Below are positions 60,705 to 64,000 of a stretch of DNA of 64,000 nt, in pieces. The DNA comes from an uncultured Spirochaetales bacterium. Lineage in GTDB: Bacteria > Spirochaetota > Spirochaetia > Sphaerochaetales > Sphaerochaetaceae. The stretch covers positions 310,001-374,000 of the forward strand of contig CALXYO010000001.1 in assembly GCA_944393005.1 (NCBI GenBank), in the 5' to 3' direction. The position numbers were made by a program, and so were the translations under genes. A model generated the notes under the pieces. That model was not told the DNA's origin. It made no database searches and saw only the letters and a program-made list of their open reading frames with translations. How positions within the stretch are numbered: the stretch's first letter is position 1; every line of letters starts with the position of its first letter.

Positions 60705-61834
60705 TGACGGAAAGAACAAGAATTGCCGTTCCATCCGGCCTGAGAAATGTGAAAGTACTGATTGAAGACGGTGTTTTCTCATCCATTGAGGAAACAGATG
60801 AAAGCGGAAAATTCCTCATGCAAAGCGGCTTTGTTGATATCCACACTCATGGAGCGGGAAGCATTGATGTGAACCACATCACATCATATGAAGAGGTCAA
60901 TCAGCTGAGCCGCATATATGCATCCTGCGGGGTCACAAGCTTTCTTCTCTCCGTAATGACTGATGAGGAGGAAAAGATGCTGAAAATAATAGGCACTCTT
61001 GCCTCTGCATACAGGAAAGGCTGTGACGGTGCCACATTTGCCGGAATACATCTGGAAGGTCCGTTTCTCTGCCGGGAATACAAAGGGGCCATGCCGGAAC
61101 GGCTGATAAGGAAAGCGGACTGGAATCTGTTCTCGAAGTTCTACGATGCTTCAGGAGGAGCAGTGAAATATATCACTGTGGCACCGGAATCGGAAGGAAT
61201 GACCGACTTAATAAAGAAAATAAAGCAGGAAACCGATGTGGTTGTCGCGATGGGACATTCCGCCGCAGAGTATGAGACCGCGGTAAAGGCAGTTGAGTGC
61301 GGAGTAAGTGCCGCAACACATCTGTTCAATGCAATGAAACTGTTTCATATGCACCGTCCGGCAATCAGCGGAGCGAGTCTGGAAAGAGACGAGGTGTACT
61401 GTGAAGTGATCTGCGACGGTTTTCATCTTCATCCCGCCACGGTGCGCCTGGTACTGAAGACAAAGGGTGTGGACAAAGTTGTTGCCGTCACTGATTCAAT
61501 CATGGCGGCAGGACTGCCGGCCGGACGCTACAAGCTGGGTGTCAATGATGTGATCGTCACAGAAGACGGTGATGCCAGGCTTCCGGACGGGGTTAGAGCG
61601 GGAAGCACGCTCACTATGGACAAGGCTTACCGCAATCTGATCAGGTTCGCCTCACTGTCTCCATACGAGCTGTCAAAAGTCATGTCTGAGAACCAGTGCA
61701 GGCTTCTGCACATGGATGACAGAGGATCAATAGAACAGGGAAAAAGAGCAGATTACGTTCTGCTGGACGAGAATAATGAGGTTGTAAGAACAGTGGTCTG
61801 CGGACGCACTGTTTATGAAAAAGGAGGAAGATAA
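60704..61834 (+). CDS. nagA: N-acetylglucosamine-6-phosphate deacetylase
   Basis: Removes acetate from GlcNAc-6-phosphate. 376 residues: metal motif DIHTHGAGSIDVN, GIHLEGPFLCREYKGA, MGHSAAEYE, ATHLFNAMKLFHMHRP, CDGFHLHPATVRL and VTDSIMAAGLPAGRY, with TMDKAYRNLIRFASLSPYE near the end. All family blocks are present. Translationally coupled to the NagB-like gene (one-base overlap), and two bases separate its stop from the aldolase start. Confidence 0.94.
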   Translation: MTERTRIAVPSGLRNVKVLIEDGVFSSIEETDESGKFLMQSGFVDIHTHGAGSIDVNHITSYEEVNQLSRIYASCGVTSFLLSVMTDEEEKMLKIIGTLASAYRKGCDGATFAGIHLEGPFLCREYKGAMPERLIRKADWNLFSKFYDASGGAVKYITVAPESEGMTDLIKKIKQETDVVVAMGHSAAEYETAVKAVECGVSAATHLFNAMKLFHMHRPAISGASLERDEVYCEVICDGFHLHPATVRLVLKTKGVDKVVAVTDSIMAAGLPAGRYKLGVNDVIVTEDGDARLPDGVRAGSTLTMDKAYRNLIRFASLSPYELSKVMSENQCRLLHMDDRGSIEQGKRADYVLLDENNEVVRTVVCGRTVYEKGGR

Positions 61835-61836
61835 CA

Positions 61837-62997
61837 ATGCTTGTACCGCTCAGATGCATTCTTGAGACAACGGATAAATACAACTATGCAGTCGGCGCAT
61901 TCAATGTGAATGCAGTCTGTCAGGCCGAAGCAGCGATAAGGATTCATGAAATATTCCATGCCCCTGCCGTAATTCAGGGGGCGGATCTTGCCAACGGTTT
62001 CATGGGAGGACGGAAGGACTTCATGAATGCAAGTCTTGAAGACAAAAGGAAGGGAGCTGCGAACATAGCATCGGCAGTCAGGAAAATTGCGGAATCCTCC
62101 CCTGTTCCCGTTGCGCTCCATCTGGATCACGGCAGAGACTTTGACTCCGTGAAAGCGGCAATTGACGCCGGCTATACATCAGTCATGATAGACGGCTCTT
62201 CCCTTCCGCTTGACGACAACATCGAGCTGACGAGGGAAGTCGTGAAATATGCTCATGCGAGAGGCGTGACTGTTGAAGGTGAACTGGGAGTGCTTGCCGG
62301 TGTAGAGGACCATGTGTTCTCGCTTTCGTCCACATACACGAAACCTCTGGATGCACTACGTTTCTTCAGGGAAACACGCGTTGACGCTCTTGCAATCAGC
62401 TACGGAACAATGCACGGTGCCAATAAAGGAAAGAATGCAGTTCTCAGGAAAGAGATCGCGATCGCCGTAAAAGAACTGCTGAGACATGAAGGGATAAAGG
62501 GCTTTCTGGTGTCGCACGGTTCCTCCACTGTTCCGAAGTATATTGTGGACGAGATCAATGATCTTGGCGGAAAGCTTGAGAATTCCCATGGAATCTCACT
62601 GGAACAGCTGAAGGAAGTGTCAAGAATGGGAATCGCCAAGATAAATGTAGATACTGATATAAGGCTTGCCGTAACACGCAACGTACGCCTTCTTTTCAAC
62701 AATAGCCCCTCACTCCGGAATGATGAACATCTCAAGGGTGTATGGGAGCTGATGCAGGCCAATCCGTCCGCCTTTGATCCGAGGGTCTATCTTGCGGCCG
62801 TAATGGACACAGTCATGTACAACACCATTCCTTCTGAAAGCGTCCAGCTGCTTGTAAATGCAGTGAAAGACGGCGTGATGGAAGGAATCGGAAGGCTTCT
62901 TGTGGAATTCAGGCAGACCGGTATGGCAAGATTCGTGGAAACCAGGACATTTGATGAGATGAAGGAATTCTATAAGGAAGAGGAAAAGGGAAAATGA
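61837..62997 (+). CDS. Class II ketose-bisphosphate aldolase
   Basis: Splits fructose- or tagatose-1,6-bisphosphate into DHAP and glyceraldehyde-3-phosphate using zinc. 386 residues: VGAFNVNAVCQAEAAI, LHLDHGRD (95-99, metal and catalytic Asp/His), TVEGELGVLAG (147-151), ISYGTMHGANKG and FLVSHGSSTVP, NVDTDIRLA. The sequence does not decide between fructose and tagatose substrate. GGAGG precedes the ATG. Followed by the TIM-like gene with a four-base overlap. Confidence 0.9.
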   Translation: MLVPLRCILETTDKYNYAVGAFNVNAVCQAEAAIRIHEIFHAPAVIQGADLANGFMGGRKDFMNASLEDKRKGAANIASAVRKIAESSPVPVALHLDHGRDFDSVKAAIDAGYTSVMIDGSSLPLDDNIELTREVVKYAHARGVTVEGELGVLAGVEDHVFSLSSTYTKPLDALRFFRETRVDALAISYGTMHGANKGKNAVLRKEIAIAVKELLRHEGIKGFLVSHGSSTVPKYIVDEINDLGGKLENSHGISLEQLKEVSRMGIAKINVDTDIRLAVTRNVRLLFNNSPSLRNDEHLKGVWELMQANPSAFDPRVYLAAVMDTVMYNTIPSESVQLLVNAVKDGVMEGIGRLLVEFRQTGMARFVETRTFDEMKEFYKEEEKGK

Positions 62998-63848
62998 ATA
63001 AACAGCATGTTTTCGTAAACTTCAAGCGCTTCGACGTTCCGCTCTCGATGGGAGGTGTTAACCGGACAGGCAGCATCGAGCACTGGGCAGAAGATATCAT
63101 AGGAAAAGTGATTGATGAACTTGAATCATACACTCCGGATGAAGTCCGCTTTGCAATGTACTTTCCTGAAAGCCAGATAATCAGCGCAGTCAGGGCAAAA
63201 GGTAAAAGCCGGGCCCTTGAGATCGGCAGCCAGGGTGTGTACAGATATGATGTCAGACAAGGCGGGAATTTCGGCGCCTTCACAACACTGCGGCCAGCCA
63301 GCATCGTTTCCGCAATGGGATGCAGCACCACGATCATAGGACACTGCGAGGAGAGAAATGAGAAAAGAGATCTTCTAAGCGCTGCAGGCTGCAGTGATTT
63401 CACTGCCATAAACAAGGTTCTGAACGAGGAAATCCTGCGTGCGCAGGAAAGAAATCTTTCCGTCCTGTACTGCATAGGAGAAAGAGAGGAAGAGACTGAC
63501 ATATGGGACAGTGTAATAAGAAAACAGCTCAGGGACGGACTCAGAGGAGCTGATCCTGGCAGGATTGTGATAGGATACGAACCGGTATGGTCCATAGGAC
63601 CGGGAAAGACTCCTGCCGGGAAGGAGTACATAACAAAAGTAGCCCGTCTGGTAAAAGACACTGTCGGTGATGTGCCTGTCGTGTACGGCGGAGGGCTCAA
63701 AGAAGACAATGCCGCCATGCTCGCCGGCATTGATGAAATCGACGGCGGACTCATTGCCCTTACCCGCTTCAAGGGAGAAATCGGGTTCTATCCCGAAGAG
63801 TATCTGAATATAGTCAGCACATACATGAATGCAAAGAGAGGTGAATGA
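62994..63848 (+). CDS. Triosephosphate-isomerase-family protein, paralogous type
   Basis: 284 residues, about 30 more than standard TIM. Catalytic residues are present: Asn9 and Lys11 (VNFKRFD in place of NWKMN), His117 (IIGHCEERN), Glu196 (GYEPVWSIGPGKTP), and the phosphate loop YGGGLKEDN. The changed N-terminus and lid loop are those of a second TIM clade; relatives of that kind include enzymes isomerising other ketose phosphates. Here DHAP/GAP is the likely substrate from context. Overlaps the aldolase by ATGA. Confidence 0.85.
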   Translation: MNKQHVFVNFKRFDVPLSMGGVNRTGSIEHWAEDIIGKVIDELESYTPDEVRFAMYFPESQIISAVRAKGKSRALEIGSQGVYRYDVRQGGNFGAFTTLRPASIVSAMGCSTTIIGHCEERNEKRDLLSAAGCSDFTAINKVLNEEILRAQERNLSVLYCIGEREEETDIWDSVIRKQLRDGLRGADPGRIVIGYEPVWSIGPGKTPAGKEYITKVARLVKDTVGDVPVVYGGGLKEDNAAMLAGIDEIDGGLIALTRFKGEIGFYPEEYLNIVSTYMNAKRGE

Positions 63849-63849
63849 A

Positions 63850-64000
63850 ATGAAACTTGATTTTGAGTACGGACAGGGAACGGTAAGTGCAAGTCTTCCT
63901 GAATGGACAGATGTTTTCATCCCCGGTGTGACAGTTCCTGATCCGCCGTGCATAAGCGAAGACAGGATTGAGGAAGAAACACTCAGAAGCCTGAGAAATC
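63850..64000 (+). CDS. LarA-family (nickel-pincer racemase) protein, N-terminal part
   Basis: Only 50 residues lie in the window. They start MKLDFEYGQGTVSASLPEWT and continue with VFIPGVTVPDPPCISEDRIEEE, matching the LarA N-terminal domain: short strand, YGxG, then 'lpdp' loop and helix. LarA racemises lactate with a nickel-pincer cofactor; homologues act on other 2-hydroxy acids. GAGAGGTGA precedes the ATG. Member of the amino-sugar operon. Family call is moderate because the catalytic histidines are outside. Confidence 0.65.
   Translation, partial: MKLDFEYGQGTVSASLPEWTDVFIPGVTVPDPPCISEDRIEEETLRSLRN

Noticed and set aside
62909..63772. 287-residue minus-strand frame opposite the TIM-like gene
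   Set aside because: Serine/proline-rich composition of a shadow frame; the plus-strand gene has all catalytic residues and operon context.

Overview
The window looks like chromosomal DNA of a spirochaete, most likely a host- or gut-associated member near Sphaerochaetaceae or Treponemataceae. I infer this from the gene content: sugar and peptide ABC transporters, exported proteins whose signal peptides end in FAGGSSE or FAQASSE, and a VKEVPVEV-repeat membrane protein. The placement is my inference; no rRNA is present to settle it. The DNA is almost entirely coding, with genes on both strands, short intergenic gaps and many overlaps. I see no phage, transposase, CRISPR array, rRNA operon or replication origin.

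Layout. 1-2.1 kb: end of glgC (glycogen synthesis) and convergent ilvE. 2.2-4.4 kb: minus-strand operon nnr / small membrane protein / Nudix hydrolase. 4.5-11.8 kb: oligopeptide transporter oppBCDF and, after a minus-strand membrane protein, oppA; OppC carries a large extra periplasmic domain. 12.0-15.9 kb: a TPP riboswitch followed by the thiamine transporter thiBPQ, matched by thiamine pyrophosphokinase at 44.4 kb. 16.0-17.5 kb: a small exported protein and a caspase-like lipoprotein. 17.5-20.8 kb: htrA and uvrB. 20.9-24.5 kb: methyltransferase, apbE, a decayed GGDEF gene, a truncated PfkB-like gene and an orphan. 24.5-29.7 kb: glnS, a metal-dependent hydrolase, an AraC regulator and an MFS permease. 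29.7-35.5 kb: an rRNA methyltransferase with an Arg/Gly-rich tail, phosphohexomutase, galE and diaminopropionate ammonia-lyase. 35.6-43.4 kb: DUF3795 plus a GNAT remnant, tRNA-Asn, copA with a probable nested copZ, and three paralogous lipoproteins that share a repeated domain. 43.4-49.8 kb: a 56-residue basic protein, tRNA-Thr, aroH, thiN, DUF1015, tsaC, an FtsB-like protein, a degenerate-GGDEF membrane protein and a beta-barrel protein. 49.9-57.5 kb: murE-ddl-dinB, uppP, trmL, yfcE and a two-component system. 57.6-64 kb: a LacI-controlled amino-sugar operon (PFK, NagB-like, NagA, aldolase, TIM-like, LarA-like) that runs off the window.

How it fits together. The last operon encodes every step from GlcNAc-6-phosphate to triose phosphates, plus a LarA-family protein, and two copies of a probable LacI operator lie upstream of it. 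LarA beside NagA/NagB suggests use of muramic acid, which releases D-lactate, but this is a hypothesis. The thiamine genes form an import-and-activate set under TPP control.

Across the window several genes have a promoter -10 box ending exactly 6-7 nt before the ATG and no Shine-Dalgarno sequence, which points to leaderless mRNAs. Six convergent gene pairs overlap at their 3' ends. The best candidates for undescribed biology are the repeated lipoprotein domain (39-43 kb), the nested copZ, the leaderless promoters and the amino-sugar operon.
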